A DNA stretch of 64,000 bases. It comes from Narthecium ossifragum (taxonomy: Eukaryota; Streptophyta; Magnoliopsida; Dioscoreales; Nartheciaceae). A model generated the notes under the pieces. That model did no database searches, was not told where the DNA came from, and saw nothing but the letters and a program-made list of their open reading frames with translations. The DNA is taken from NCBI GenBank assembly GCA_963920575.1, contig OY986965.1:1336866-1400865 (forward strand), read 5' to 3'. The position numbers were made by a program, and so were the translations under genes. Shown piece by piece: positions 1-11,061 of this stretch (within the stretch, counting starts at the first letter, position 1; every line of letters begins with the position of its first letter).

Positions 1-1053
1 GTCACCCGAAGTAGCCTTTTTATGGGTTATTAGCATTTGTTGGGTTTGGATTTAGTGCTGCAACCACGATCTGCTTTTTGGAACTGGGATGAACAGAGTT
101 TCTCTGATTCTTTTGGGATGCGTTTGTGTGTGGTTTATCTGTGGTATTGCCCTGTTTGGGTGCTGTTGCTGTTCAGGTCGTACCAATATACCAATATTTT
201 AGGTCATAGCATCATATCTCGACTGGATTCTGAGCCCAATTCAAGCCGATTAAGACTGAGCCGGTTCTAAAACCACCGCTCTTCCCATCTTCTCTTCCCT
301 TTGTTGTCGTTTTGCTCTCCTCTCTCTCTCTCTCTCTCTAAAAGCACTGCGTGGGGTATTATATTCGGCAAGCACGAAGGCATAAGGGGACGCTGCCCCG
401 TTTCGTTGCCCCAGCTACCTTTCACTCTGCTCGGAAGGGGAGATTGTGCTAAATCAGGGAGCTTTGGTTGGATTTAAGAGTGCCCATCATTTGAAACTGG
501 GAACAGAGGGGCTCCGCAGCCAGAGAACGCCGAACCGCAAACGGCGAGCGAAAAGGTCGGATTTTGGGGTTTTCTTGGCGACTATTAGTCGTTGATATCG
601 TGGTGTGGAAGGTGACTCGTTTCTCATTTATTGTGTATTTCCTCTTTAGGGTTCTTGATCTATTCTCTCTCTCCCTCCCTTTCTCTTTGGTTTGTGATTC
701 TTGTTCGCATACTGCTATCTTTACGTTGAAAAAGTTTTTTTTTTTTTTTTTTTTTTTGCCGCGTTCTTGGTAATCGGATTATGCTTTTGTTGCTTGTAAA
801 TGGCAAATATTGGGATGAAATTTATGACCCCGTCCAGCGATTTTTTTGCTTAGTTTTCGAAATCGTTTAGATAGACTGGTAGCTACGAATGCAGTCATAT
901 CCTCTTGTAATGCCCACTACGAGTTTTATTTGGTGGATATTGGGATCCATGTTTATGGTCGTGCCTTCCTATCTCGGATTTTTGGATTTTGTTTATGGCG
1001 ATGAGGAGGAGATGGCGGGCGACGAGGAGGAGATGCGGCGGCGATGGTAGGAG

Positions 1054-1092
<39 letters not shown>

Positions 1093-1716
1093 GAGTGATT
1101 TAGGAGTCTGTCGTCGCCCTCGTTGGTTTTGATCCGAGCCGGCTCTGCCTTAATCGGCTTAAATTCAGTTTGGAATCCAGTCAGCAGCTTACTAATGAGC
1201 TGATGTCATCCACGCCCTTGGATGGGATTCAGCGAATCCTGACCCTAGGAATGATGGTATGATCTAAAATATTGGCGACCTAAACAGCACCCGCCCTGTT
1301 TAGATTTTTTTTTTTTTACTTTTATATTGTGGGATTTTATGATTTTTGTAGGTTTTGAGGGGTTGGAGAAGTTGATTTTGTCGCATCTACTGTTCCAAGT
1401 TGATGCACCTCAGTGTGGGTGTATGGGAGAAAAAAGATTAAACTGTAGAATATTTAGAGAATAGAGATACAATAAATTTGTAAAGACTTGGCCACTTTAG
1501 TTGAAGCAGTTCACGGGATTCAATTAGGACTGGGAATAGTGTTGTTCTTTGATTTCTCTTCTTTCCTGTTGATATTTTTGTCTCTGAGAAGTCCATTGAG
1601 TTTATGACAATGGGGTCGTGACGAACAAGTATGAAGGATCAGATGCAGCATGTCGTGTGGTGTCAATTGTTGAAATTTAGCAATTTTTTGAACTCTCAGA
1701 CATGCTTTTGTAGGCA
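1..1716 (+). promoter_or_regulatory. Upstream region and 5'UTR intron of RPA3
   Basis: No protein gene is supported here. The stretch holds a CT microsatellite (about 319-338), a poly-T run (735-757) and a GA microsatellite (1059-1090). It probably contains the promoter and non-coding first exon of RPA3, because a splice acceptor (TTTTGTAG, ending 1713) sits just three bases before the RPA3 start codon. That arrangement implies a 5'UTR intron. The donor and transcription start were not fixed. The region also carries the two arms of a diverged inverted repeat, listed separately. Confidence 0.5.
221..264. repeat. Left arm of a 44-nt inverted repeat (partner 1140-1183)
   Basis: Bases 221-264 match the reverse complement of 1140-1183 at 36 of 44 positions without gaps. 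Both arms begin GACTGGATTC and share AAGCCGATTAAG and GAGCCGG. A CT tract lies inside the left arm and a GA tract inside the right arm, so the mirror symmetry extends loosely further inward. The pair could be termini of an old DNA transposon or an inverted duplication of promoter sequence. Confidence 0.6.
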
Positions 1717-2518
1717 ATGGATATATCGAGCCCTGCAGCTTTCGTCAATGCTGAATTTCTGAAGATGTATTTGGGGAGGAGAGTCCGTGCAGTAATCCAA
1801 GTTATTGGAACTGAAGGTGGAGTCATGAGGGGGAAATCCACTGATGGGCATCAGTTAACTGTGAAGGGTTCTCAGCCCTTTCCTTCGTCGCATTTTGTGG
1901 AGGTTATAGGGATAGCTGATGGAAACCAATCCATTCGTGCTGAAATCTGCACAGACTTTGGCGATGCATTTGGTAATACTTTTGGTTATGTTTATTTTTC
2001 ATCTTATTTGAAGTGGCTGTGCTTTATGCATTGCTTGTATGTGCACTTTGAAGTGGATAACTCATAGACAATCCTTCTAGTGATTAGTCTTTGTTGTCAT
2101 GCATGTATAAACAGATCCGTGATTCTATGGAGTCAATTCTGTACTTTCATGTCTAACTAACTTTCAACTTCTTTTCATGTCTATCTGTAGCAATTGGCAT
2201 GTAAGATACATGGAATTTTTGCTGCTTGGAGACCAATTCGACGAAAATTCTGTGGAAACTATGATTTGCTTCTGATTTCCCATTCTCTAAATATAGAGAG
2301 TGCAGTATATTCTGAAGTTACAGTCTGATTTCTGGCTAATTAATGAGCATGATACCTATGTGATTTATTGGACCACTTGGGCTGATACTTATTTCTTGCA
2401 CTAGAGTTCTCATATCCTCAGTCTTATGCCTTTATTTTTCGTTAATTTTGCAGATACTGTGGCGTACGATGGTCTATGCCAACTTGCAAATGTGAAGCAC
2501 AAAAATCTGTTTCTTTAA
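1717..2518 (+). CDS. RPA3: Replication protein A 14 kDa subunit (RPA3)
   Basis: This is the small subunit of the heterotrimeric single-stranded-DNA-binding complex RPA, which acts in nuclear DNA replication, repair and recombination. Two coding exons, 1717-1972 and 2454-2518, join in phase across a GT-AG intron to give 106 residues, the usual length for plant RPA3. The product starts MDISSPAAFVNAEFL, continues with an OB-fold region (GRRVRAVIQVIG, FVEVIGIADG, IRAEICTDFGDAF) and ends in YDGLCQLAN followed by a short Lys/His tail. This closely resembles remembered Arabidopsis RPA3 proteins. Reading straight through the intron gives a false 116-residue end. The ATG lies three bases after a splice acceptor. 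The gene is convergent with the TRM-like gene to its right. Confidence 0.9.
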
Positions 2519-3512
2519 GGGAGTCGTTAGGCATGATTCATCAGTTAGGGGTCTGAAGGTTCAAAGCAATTAGTGTACATGGGAAAGATTTTTGGTTGTA
2601 ACTTGTATCACATGGATGGTTTTGAATGGTTTTTAACCCAGCATTAGAGTCCAGAACTATCATCCTTACCAGTGTAATAGGTTTTTGCAACTTAGCATCT
2701 ACATGATGCAAAATTATATGCATCTCATGCAAAATTATAGCTTTCCACGTGATGGGCAGGCTCTAACTTTTCTTAGTAGATATTCGCCTCAAGGGAAACT
2801 TTGCTCACCAAGATGAAAATGACCTGCTTTTGAGAGTTTGTTCATGCTTTGTATTCTCATTGCATGCAATGAATAATAGTAGAATTTTGGATCCTACACT
2901 ACTAGACTGGAGCTTTCATTTTTTTTGAATATTGAAAGGTGTAGGTTCATGCAGGCAATCTATGAGCCTGGGGTACTTTACCAAAAGGATTATATCAAGA
3001 CAACAAAAGGCAAAATCCAGATTGTTGCAACTGAACCTGGGGATACTATGCAATTTGGGTCAACGTTATTACAACTTTCTAATTCACTTGAGAAAGGATA
3101 TTCAATACAATTGTCTCAAAGGCCCACAACATGACAGACCTGTTTCAGAACTTAGATTATCTGGAGACATTCATAACAAGGCTCCCATTGCCAATAAATT
3201 TAAAATAAGACATGAGATATACACACTTGATAAATTGACTTGAGGCAATAGCATCAATGATCCAAGAGGGTTCCAAGATACTCCGCAACACCAACTTCTT
3301 GTGACAACCATCAACTTTATGCCCCTGTTTATAGACGAATTCTTACTTGGCTCATGAGGACGAACATGGTGGTAATAGAAAGGCCTCGGATCAGTCAGCT
3401 TCTTCAACTTCAAATGGCAAGAATGATCTGAAAGCAGAAATTGTGAAGCAACAGTGCTTACGGATGCTATCTTCTTTGCCAAAAACGAGACATACAAGCA
3501 GGGAATCATGCA
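2519..3512. other. Convergent 3' intergenic region
   Basis: This lies between the stop codons of RPA3 (+) and the TRM-like gene (-) and should hold both 3'UTRs. An open frame at 2925-3134 (69 codons) has fairly protein-like composition (for example EPGVLYQKDYIKTTKGK), but I recognise no family and see no gene structure around it. No RNA gene or clear mobile element was found. Confidence 0.5.
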
Positions 3513-6500
3513 TTACAAAGGAATAACAAAGCTAGCACTGGCCTTTGTCAAGAAATCGGCAACTAATTCATCAACCAACTCATTTAATATTCCTTTCTGG
3601 ATTTCAACTCCTGTTTCAAAAGCTTCGATTTCAAAATCCACCCAACTGCCCAAATTAAAACTCATATCTCTGTCGACAAGCTCATCAACCATCAAATTTC
3701 CCATGTTCTTCCACATTGAAATCTCCTGGTGAATTTGTCCGGCAAGGTCTCTCTGGACAACCAATATACCTTTAATCCAAGCACGGTATCCTGCACGGAA
3801 ATAACGCGTGTGATTTAAGTCTAGGCATTCATTTATACAAGCAAACAACAACTTCCTCTTAATCCTACTGTCCTTGTCTCCCGGTCCGCATATACTCCTG
3901 CTTAGCTTGTTTTCCAACTTGTCAAAAAGAATGGGATCTAAGGTCTTGCATAAGCCTAAACTCTTCAGCATTGGTTCTGCATTGCTTAGTAGTTGCCTTA
4001 TATATCCTATTTCCTGCCTCCATTCTTGAGAATGGCATATTGAGCCGACTTTTGATTCATCTCCTTCATCCCCTACTCTAGTACGGACAGAAGAAGCTGA
4101 ATCGGACAACTCCATCTCAGTCTCTGCTAATTGAGTTTCCTTTAGGCAATTTCTAGCAAAAGTTTTATGAGCTTGGACAGAAGAATACGCTTCATTTCCT
4201 GGTTGATTAAACAAAGATATAAAAGTGAAAATCAAGCATCATAGCAAACACCATACTAATATACTAGAATTGCAGGAAAGTATTTGATTTGCATTTACCT
4301 TCAGTATTTCCCCAGCTCTCTGATGAATTATAGCTGTCATTTGTAAAGGCGGCTTCAAGAGTGGAAAGTGGACTGAAATGCCGATAATTAGAATCTGTTT
4401 TTGCATCATTGCTGCTACGGCACTTTATTGCTTCTACCTCCTGAAACAGGAATGTATTGTTTACTTACTAGGAATTGCACAAAAACAATATTCAGCAATA
4501 ACAATAGCCCCACCCAAATGCTATTAAGTTGGGGACACAAGAGAGAGTAAACGAATGAAGTACAATCAGCCGAAGTAAAGTCAGCAAGGACAGGAATGTA
4601 CATTAAGATCATGAGAGACGGAAAAGGGCATTGTACCTGCTTGCGTATACATAGGTTGGAGTCAGATACAACATCCAGTTTATCCCTACCAGAACAGGGT
4701 GAAATGAAGTCATTTTCTGCCATGATACTGCTAACGGTATCAGTAGCAGATACTGATTCTTCTGCAAAAGGTTCAGAAGTTCTAGCACTGCCTGCTTTTT
4801 TAAAGCTATGGTAGGGCAGCTCAGCATTGGATGTTAATTCTCTTAATTTTTGTTCCAAAATTATACTCAATGCATCACCACTTAACTTGCTCAGACCCAG
4901 AGATGATAAACATTTTCTTTTGGCATCCACAGCACTATTTCTGCTATTAGAATCACGAGAACACCCTTTATTTTGTTCCCATTTCTCAAGCACCTGAGTT
5001 AAGGACCGAGATCCATTCATCGGTTTTGCCATGGGGGAAGTGAAGGTAAAAGATACAATGTCTGTATTGTTGGATTCTCCGGAGTGTTCATCCCCAATAA
5101 GCTTTGGTTGAATACTCTTTTCCTCAGTATCGGCTGACTTGCGTTCAATATATCCGCGCTTATTGTGGCAAAGCCCCCTGTCTATCATTCTTTTCTTTCG
5201 AGGGAAGTTCTTGTTACCTGAGGGCAATCCAGCCTTGTCAAAGTCAGTGGTTCCTAGATCTTGTTTCTCATAACAAACTTTGTGATTACCAGAAAGCTGA
5301 CTTACAGTCTTGTTCTTTCGAGAAGGAGCCTCTCCAGAAGGAACTTTTCTTCCCTGATGTTCTAAAGTCATTGGCTTCAAAGATAACTTGTCTTTACTCG
5401 ACTGACAGTTCTGCTTCAGATTGTTTTGCCTGAGAACACTAGAAGAACTAGATGCTGATGCCCTCATGTGCGGTTTATTCTTTCGATTGCTTGGTTGGCT
5501 CGACTTACCATCAAGACGGTCTTTGTGACTTGAGCTGTTCCTAATAGATACACTTGAGCCGTCTCTTCTCTGGACATTCACCTTAGCTTGAACTGCAAGT
5601 GAGACAGTTGTACCTTTACTCTTTGCACCTGGTTGATTTGTTTCAGGAGATGATCTTAGAATCGTAATTTCTTCTGTGCCATCCCAACTTTGGTTCAGAG
5701 ATTGTCCTCCAAGAGACCTTGCAGCAGTTGACTCAACCAGTCTTCTTGATGAATCCGGAAGTCGTAATGTCCTCTGAGAAGCAGCCATGCTTGACTCACG
5801 AAACTTTAGAGGAGTTGAAGATGAAACAAAAGATGGAACTTTAATCTTAGCACTCATTCGAGCTTCTGGCTCAAGAATCTTTGCAGCTGCTTCCATAATA
5901 TCAGCTGCATTCCTTCCAGAGATGAATCCGGGATTTTTTATTGGTGATAGCAACTTGTTGTAATCGATCGGGACACATCTGGCCGTTCTTGGAGGCAATT
6001 GTTCTGTTTGGAACCTCTCAATTGGGCTGCTTGGCATCTTCTGAGACCTCATCTCCATTGCTTTCCTACAGTAAGGATCATGTTTACCAAGCTCACGACT
6101 GAATCTATCATCGGTGTAGGGTGCAGGGCCTCTCTTCTGGCTAAGATTATCACGAAAAGATATCAAGTCGCCTAATGGAGCTGCATAGGGTTCAGAAACA
6201 CCAGATGTAGGGAGAGAATCTAAACCCATAAGCCTGGCCACTACTCCAGGCGCCCTACTCCCATTTCCTTCTTCATCAACTACCGAAGATGCACAACTAA
6301 CATTGCTGCTTCCCCTTGTACTCGAGAGTACTGCGATTTCTTCTTCGTCGATCTAGAAGCTCAAGTGCAATGATTAAAGCCATTAAATCAAGAACAAAGG
6401 GAAAACAAGAGAATAAAGGAGCATACTAGTGACCCACCAGTCGAGGACGTCTTTTTGACAAGTTTTCATCGGATCGCTTACTTTGTTTTATTCCCTCTGC

Positions 6501-6702
6501 AATGAAGAAAGAATCGAGTGTAGATACTTCTATCCGGGAACTAAACAAAGAAAGCTAAAATTCTTCTTCAAAGCTCATAACTTGGGGTCAGAGGACAAAA
6601 GGGTTTACCAGGTGAAAAAGGCCCATTAGAGAACAACTTCTTTCGAGGTTTCCGGTTCCAATCAAACAAATTAAAGAAACCACCACCCTTCTCTCCTCCC
6701 AT
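3513..6702 (-). CDS. TRM/LONGIFOLIA-like protein with VARLMGL motif and DUF4378
   Basis: TON1-recruiting-motif/LONGIFOLIA-type proteins associate with cortical microtubules and help control cell shape and division-plane placement; this role is taken from the family. Five exons in transcript order, 6702-6609, 6496-6438, 6352-4637, 4440-4299 and 4198-3513, join in phase to 898 residues. The N-terminus is Gly/Lys-rich and contains FFNLFDWNRKPRKK. The signature VARLMGLDSLP lies at about residues 89-99. A long Ser/Lys-rich, probably disordered middle follows. DUF4378 occupies about 730-895, with EWRQEIGYIRQLL, WVDFEIEAFETG and a terminal ELVDELVADFL. The start was chosen because it gives the family N-terminus and opens an in-phase exon chain. 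The gene is head to head with PURM. The particular TRM subgroup is uncertain. Confidence 0.85.
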
Positions 6703-7665
6703 TTCCTCTCTCCTGAGCTCACCGGCACCTCAAAGCAACATCCAGTTACCAAATCGGTAGCAACCTATCTGCATCTACAAAGAAAAATAGTTCGAAAACT
6801 TCAATCCCTGCGCGTATAATGGCCACAAAACAGCCGAACGAAATCCACCAAGAGGAATGCTAACTTCACCCTAATTCTTTAAAGTCATCACTTTTAAGAA
6901 ATCAAAAGCAGAAAAACGCAGAAAGATGCAACTTTATCACAGAATCGAAACTTAAACAGCGCTCAAAGAACCTCAATCGCAGCATACTATTCGAGCCTCC
7001 AGTGGAGCTCGCAGAAACCCTAAAGCTACGAGAGCTCACCAGTAGCAATAAAATAGAAGAAGAAACCGCTCCTTTTGGTCCTTGATTAGGGATTTGGTGG
7101 CGGTTTGGGGTTCGAAATGGGGTTGGGAGAAGAGAAGAGTGGGGATTTGTTGGCCGATCTCTAGTTTAAAAAATTTGGGAGCGGATTGGAATAAGTGAAA
7201 TAAATGAGTAGAAAAATAGAGGAAACGATAAGCAAACGTCTCTTTTTTTGGGGACGAGGGAAGTCTGGGATTTCAAATTCCCTCTGGGTTTCAAAGCGAT
7301 GAACTTGATGGAACAGCAAACAGCCTTTTTGTTGGATGAGGTGTCGTCTTCTTATTGAAAGTTTAGTGGGTCCCACAAGGTGATTATTAGGGATTTTTAA
7401 AATATTAGTGGTATTAGGAAAAAAAAATAGCTATATTAAGAAAAAACGGATATAATATTTTATCCCCGGATGTATACTCCGACTCACCAAGCACATCCGA
7501 CTTAAAGTCGGATTCGGGTCGGGATTTTCGGGTTATGGAGCTCCATTACTTCCATCGAAACCCGGCTCTTCTTAACCCTTAAACCCGCTTCCCGCTTCCT
7601 TTTTACTCTCCTTCAGAGCCAAAACCCTCTCTAAAAAAAACCATACACACTGAACAGGCATCGCC
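6703..7665. promoter_or_regulatory. Divergent promoter region, TRM-like gene and PURM
   Basis: This 963-bp stretch separates two head-to-head genes. The left part (about 6703-7100) is probably 5'UTR of the TRM-like gene and may hold a 5'UTR intron. The right part contains a short inverted motif, CCGACTTAAAGTCGG (about 7488-7512 region), and TATA-like AT-rich sequence near 7440-7465. Short antisense frames here are not convincing as genes. Confidence 0.45.
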
Positions 7666-10600
7666 ATGTGCGGCACCATCCCAACGGCGGAGAAGCTCAT
7701 CCACGGCGGAGGCGCCGGTACGCACGTTGGAAGGAAGCTCTCGGCCGTCCGAGCGAATCCAACGAGTCGGATTCGGCTCCGAAGGCGGTTTTTGGCGGCG
7801 CCCATGAACTCCGATGGGGTTAAGACGGTTCTTTGTTCGAAGGAAGGAAGTGGGGCGAGGGGTCTCACGTATAAGGACTCTGGGGTGGATATTGATGCTG
7901 GGTCGGAGCTGGTTCGGAGGATCGCGAAGATGGCCCCGGGCATCGGAGGGTTTGGTGGCCTTTTCCCTTTGGGTACTTAGCTTCTTTATGATTTTCGTGT
8001 TTATCGAGAATCATGTGCATTTCTTTTTTCTTTCTGTGATTGGTTTTGTGTTATATCTGTTAGAAAGATAGGATTTTTGAGTGTCTGTGATTGGTTTTGT
8101 GTTATATCTGTTAGAAAGATAGGATTTTTGAGTCTGTGATTGGTTTTGTGTTATATCTGTTGGAAAGATTGAACTTTTGAGGCTCTGTGTTATGTCTCTG
8201 TGGACCTAGTTGGTTTATGTTATTTTCCGTTCATATACTTGGAGTGTTTATCATGACGAGTTCTCTTTTTCTCACTTACATGTTTATTTTGGGCGAGGTT
8301 TCTAATTCTAATGAGTTTCTTTTTTTGTGGATTCTTGATTAGAAGCTTTAGTGTGTGCGAAGGAACCAAAACATTGGAATTTGTAGCTTTGTTAGTTCCA
8401 AAGGAAACCTTGTTTTCAGGTTCTTTTGTTTTTTGAAGTATTCCCTTCGCTGCTAGCCCATGTGATCATATGCAGGTAATGTCGAGGAGGACATGGACTT
8501 TTCATCAATATACAATTTGGTTTTTATGCTGGTAAAAGTAGTCTTTGCCCTGTTGAATGCATGGTTCTAAAAAACGCTAGGCGCTAGTCAGACGGAAGCT
8601 CGGGGACTAGCCCCCAGAGGACTAGTCCCCGGGCTTTTCATCTATGATCTTATCTGCTATGGACTCAAGAGCTGTCCTTGTAATTCACTTTGGGACGAGT
8701 CTCTGTAATTTGCCTTGTATTTTTGTAATAATCAACGAGGACATGGTTTTTATGTGCAATTTCCTGTAAGCCTGAATAATACGTGTATTTATCAGTGGGC
8801 ACATAGTGTGATATAATCTGTTGTCAGCGACTCATTGTGAGCATCTACATACATAGCATTTGGACCCCCATAAATCGCTAATGATTATTTTTTCCTCATA
8901 ACTTTATTTAGATGTACTCAGAAGATCAAATTCTCTCTTTGCCAACAGGAGATTCATACCTAGTTGCTGGTACGGATGGTGTGGGAACAAAACTTAAGCT
9001 TGCATTCGAGACTGGAATTCACGAGACCATTGGGATTGACCTGGTATACCATGTTTCTTGTTTTATGTACTAAACTATGGCACATATGGGTGTGCTTAGC
9101 ATTTCTTTTTTGCTACTTATAGGTGGCTATGAGTGTGAATGACATTGTTACTTCTGGAGCGAAACCGTTATTCTTCCTTGATTATTTTGCAACGAGTCAC
9201 CTTGATGTTGATCTCGCTGAGAAGGTATAAGCAAGTGCTATGTTCTCAGGTTCAGTTAGAGCTCATCAATTTTGCATTTTCAATTGCCCATTGATCTTAA
9301 CATTGTCAATTGTTTGTGGTTTGAGCTCCTTACATAGGCGTGATTGCAATAGGCATTCAAGCAACCTAACAAGCTCTCCTGGCAACCTTGTAGGTGGTGA
9401 AGGGGATAGTTGATGGATGCCAGCAATCTGATTGTGTTCTTTTAGGAGGGGAGGTGATATAATTTTTCTTCATCTCAATGAAGTTTTTTCAGTTCAATAT
9501 GGTGATCAATGTTGCTGAAGAGATGGATTTGCTCTTTCCATGTGATTTGCAATTTGTCAGTTTCAAAACCGTGGTAAACGATATGATTTTAGTTGTTCTT
9601 ACCACTTTATCTGGGTTTGTGCTCTATCAAGGATAACAAAGGGCATAAAGTTTCTGAACTTGCGTTATTAGGTTTTAAGACTCTGCCTTTGGTTTAATAG
9701 GTCTCTATCATTCCAAAGTAATCCAGCCGCCAGCTTGGAAAAATAAACTGCTATGTGAAATCAAACCTTATATTAATCCATAGGTGGTTGCTATATTGAA
9801 GATGCTAGTTCCATGAGCTTAATGGTTCTCTATTGCAGACAGCTGAAATGCCAGATTTCTATGCGGAGGGAGAATATGATCTCAGTGGGTTTGCTGTGGG
9901 TATTGTTGAGAAAAAATCAGTCATTGATGGGAAGAACATTGAGGCAGGAGATGTTCTCATTGGTCTTCCATCAAGCGGCGTCCACTCAAATGGGTTTTCC
10001 CTCGTCAGAAGGTGGGTGATCAAATTTTTACTGTATCGGTATAAACAGCTTTATAAATTCGAAGCTGGAAATGTCAAGTATGCAGTTGTTTCCGCACCCT
10101 TAGCCAGATAATGTTTGTACTGCACAACAGGCTATTACTTTAGTTTGAGGTAGTTATATGGTACTTGGTTTGCAATTCTAATCCTTTAACTGTTATGACA
10201 TGATCACAGGGTTATAGCTCAAAGTGGGCTTTCTTTGAATGATCAATTGCCTGGGAATAATGGGAAGCCAGTGACAGTGGGCGAAGCACTAATGGCACCA
10301 ACTGTCATCTATGTTAAGCAGGTAAAGCCGTGGACAGTACAAATAAATGTGGATATGGCTAGTTTCTAACTTCTCTTTTGTTATGTATAGGTTCTCGACG
10401 TTATTGGTAGCGGAGGGGTGAAAGGAATAGCCCACATCACTGGTGGTGGCTTTACTGATAATATACCGAGAGTCTTCCCTTCGGGCCTCGGAGCTAACAT
10501 TTTTAGGAATTCTTGGGAAGTCCATCCCGTATTCAAATGGTTACAAGAGGTATGGAAACTTTACTTCTTGATCCTTGTTTGGCACAAAGTCCTCTTCCTT

Positions 10601-11061
10601 TCTCAGCCTTAAAACGGAAAAAGATATCAATAAGTGTCATCCCAGCAAGTGTGTTCACCTGACAATATAGTTCCAAAAAGAAAAAAAATATCAAGCATCT
10701 CAAGTTTCCTTGCATCTTTTACGAGTCTCCTATGACAATTGAGAATTTGATAGTTGGTGAGGGAGTTCACAGTGTGCAGATTGGTAATTCCATGTATCGT
10801 TATTTTCTGAAGTATGAGACTAGATTATCCTAAATTCTCTGCACCCATATTGAGGTTTATTAAACTACGGTCGGCGACTTTGTTCTGCAGGCTGGAGGAA
10901 TCGAAGATGCCGAGATGATGCGAACTTTCAACATGGGCATTGGCATGGTTCTTGTTGTTGCTAAAGAGTCCTCTAGTAGAATACTTGCCAAATGCCAAGA
11001 ATCCAACCCAGCTTATCTTATTGGCGAAGTCATCCCCGGCGAAGGTGTTCAGTGTATCTAA
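7666..11061 (+). CDS. PURM: Phosphoribosylformylglycinamidine cyclo-ligase (AIR synthetase), probably plastid
   Basis: The enzyme converts formylglycinamidine ribonucleotide plus ATP to aminoimidazole ribonucleotide, the fifth step of de novo purine synthesis; in plants it acts mainly in plastids. Eight coding exons, 7666-7972, 8949-9043, 9123-9224, 9394-9453, 9839-10011, 10210-10321, 10391-10549 and 10891-11061, join in phase to 392 residues. The first ~70 residues look like an Arg/Ser/Ala transit peptide. The conserved core starts at [13 protein letters not shown], then [10 protein letters not shown] (about 110-119), [50 protein letters not shown] and TFNMGIGM. The order and motifs match bacterial PurM closely. 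Intron 1 contains a 3-copy tandem repeat and a GC-rich hairpin. CTP synthase follows 1.8 kb downstream on the same strand. Confidence 0.93.
8033..8181. repeat. Three-copy ~50-bp tandem repeat in PURM intron 1
   Basis: Copies begin at 8033, 8084 and 8133, each starting TCTGTGATTGGTTTTGTG and continuing TTATATCTGTTAGAAAGAT. The first two are nearly identical and the third has diverged at its end. The unit is 49-51 bp. This is an intronic minisatellite with no coding role seen. Confidence 0.85.
8601..8631. repeat. GC-rich perfect hairpin in PURM intron 1
   Basis: CGGGGACTAG (8601-8610) pairs exactly with CTAGTCCCCG (8622-8631) across an 11-base loop. It stands in AT-rich intron sequence and is preceded by GCTAGGCGCTAG. 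It may be the end of an old transposon. Confidence 0.6.

Noticed and set aside
2925..3134. 69-codon frame between RPA3 and the TRM-like gene
   Set aside because: Composition is protein-like, but there is no recognised family, promoter or splice context; left as 3' intergenic.
7572..7943. 123-codon minus-strand frame
   Set aside because: Antisense to PURM exon 1, with no family content.
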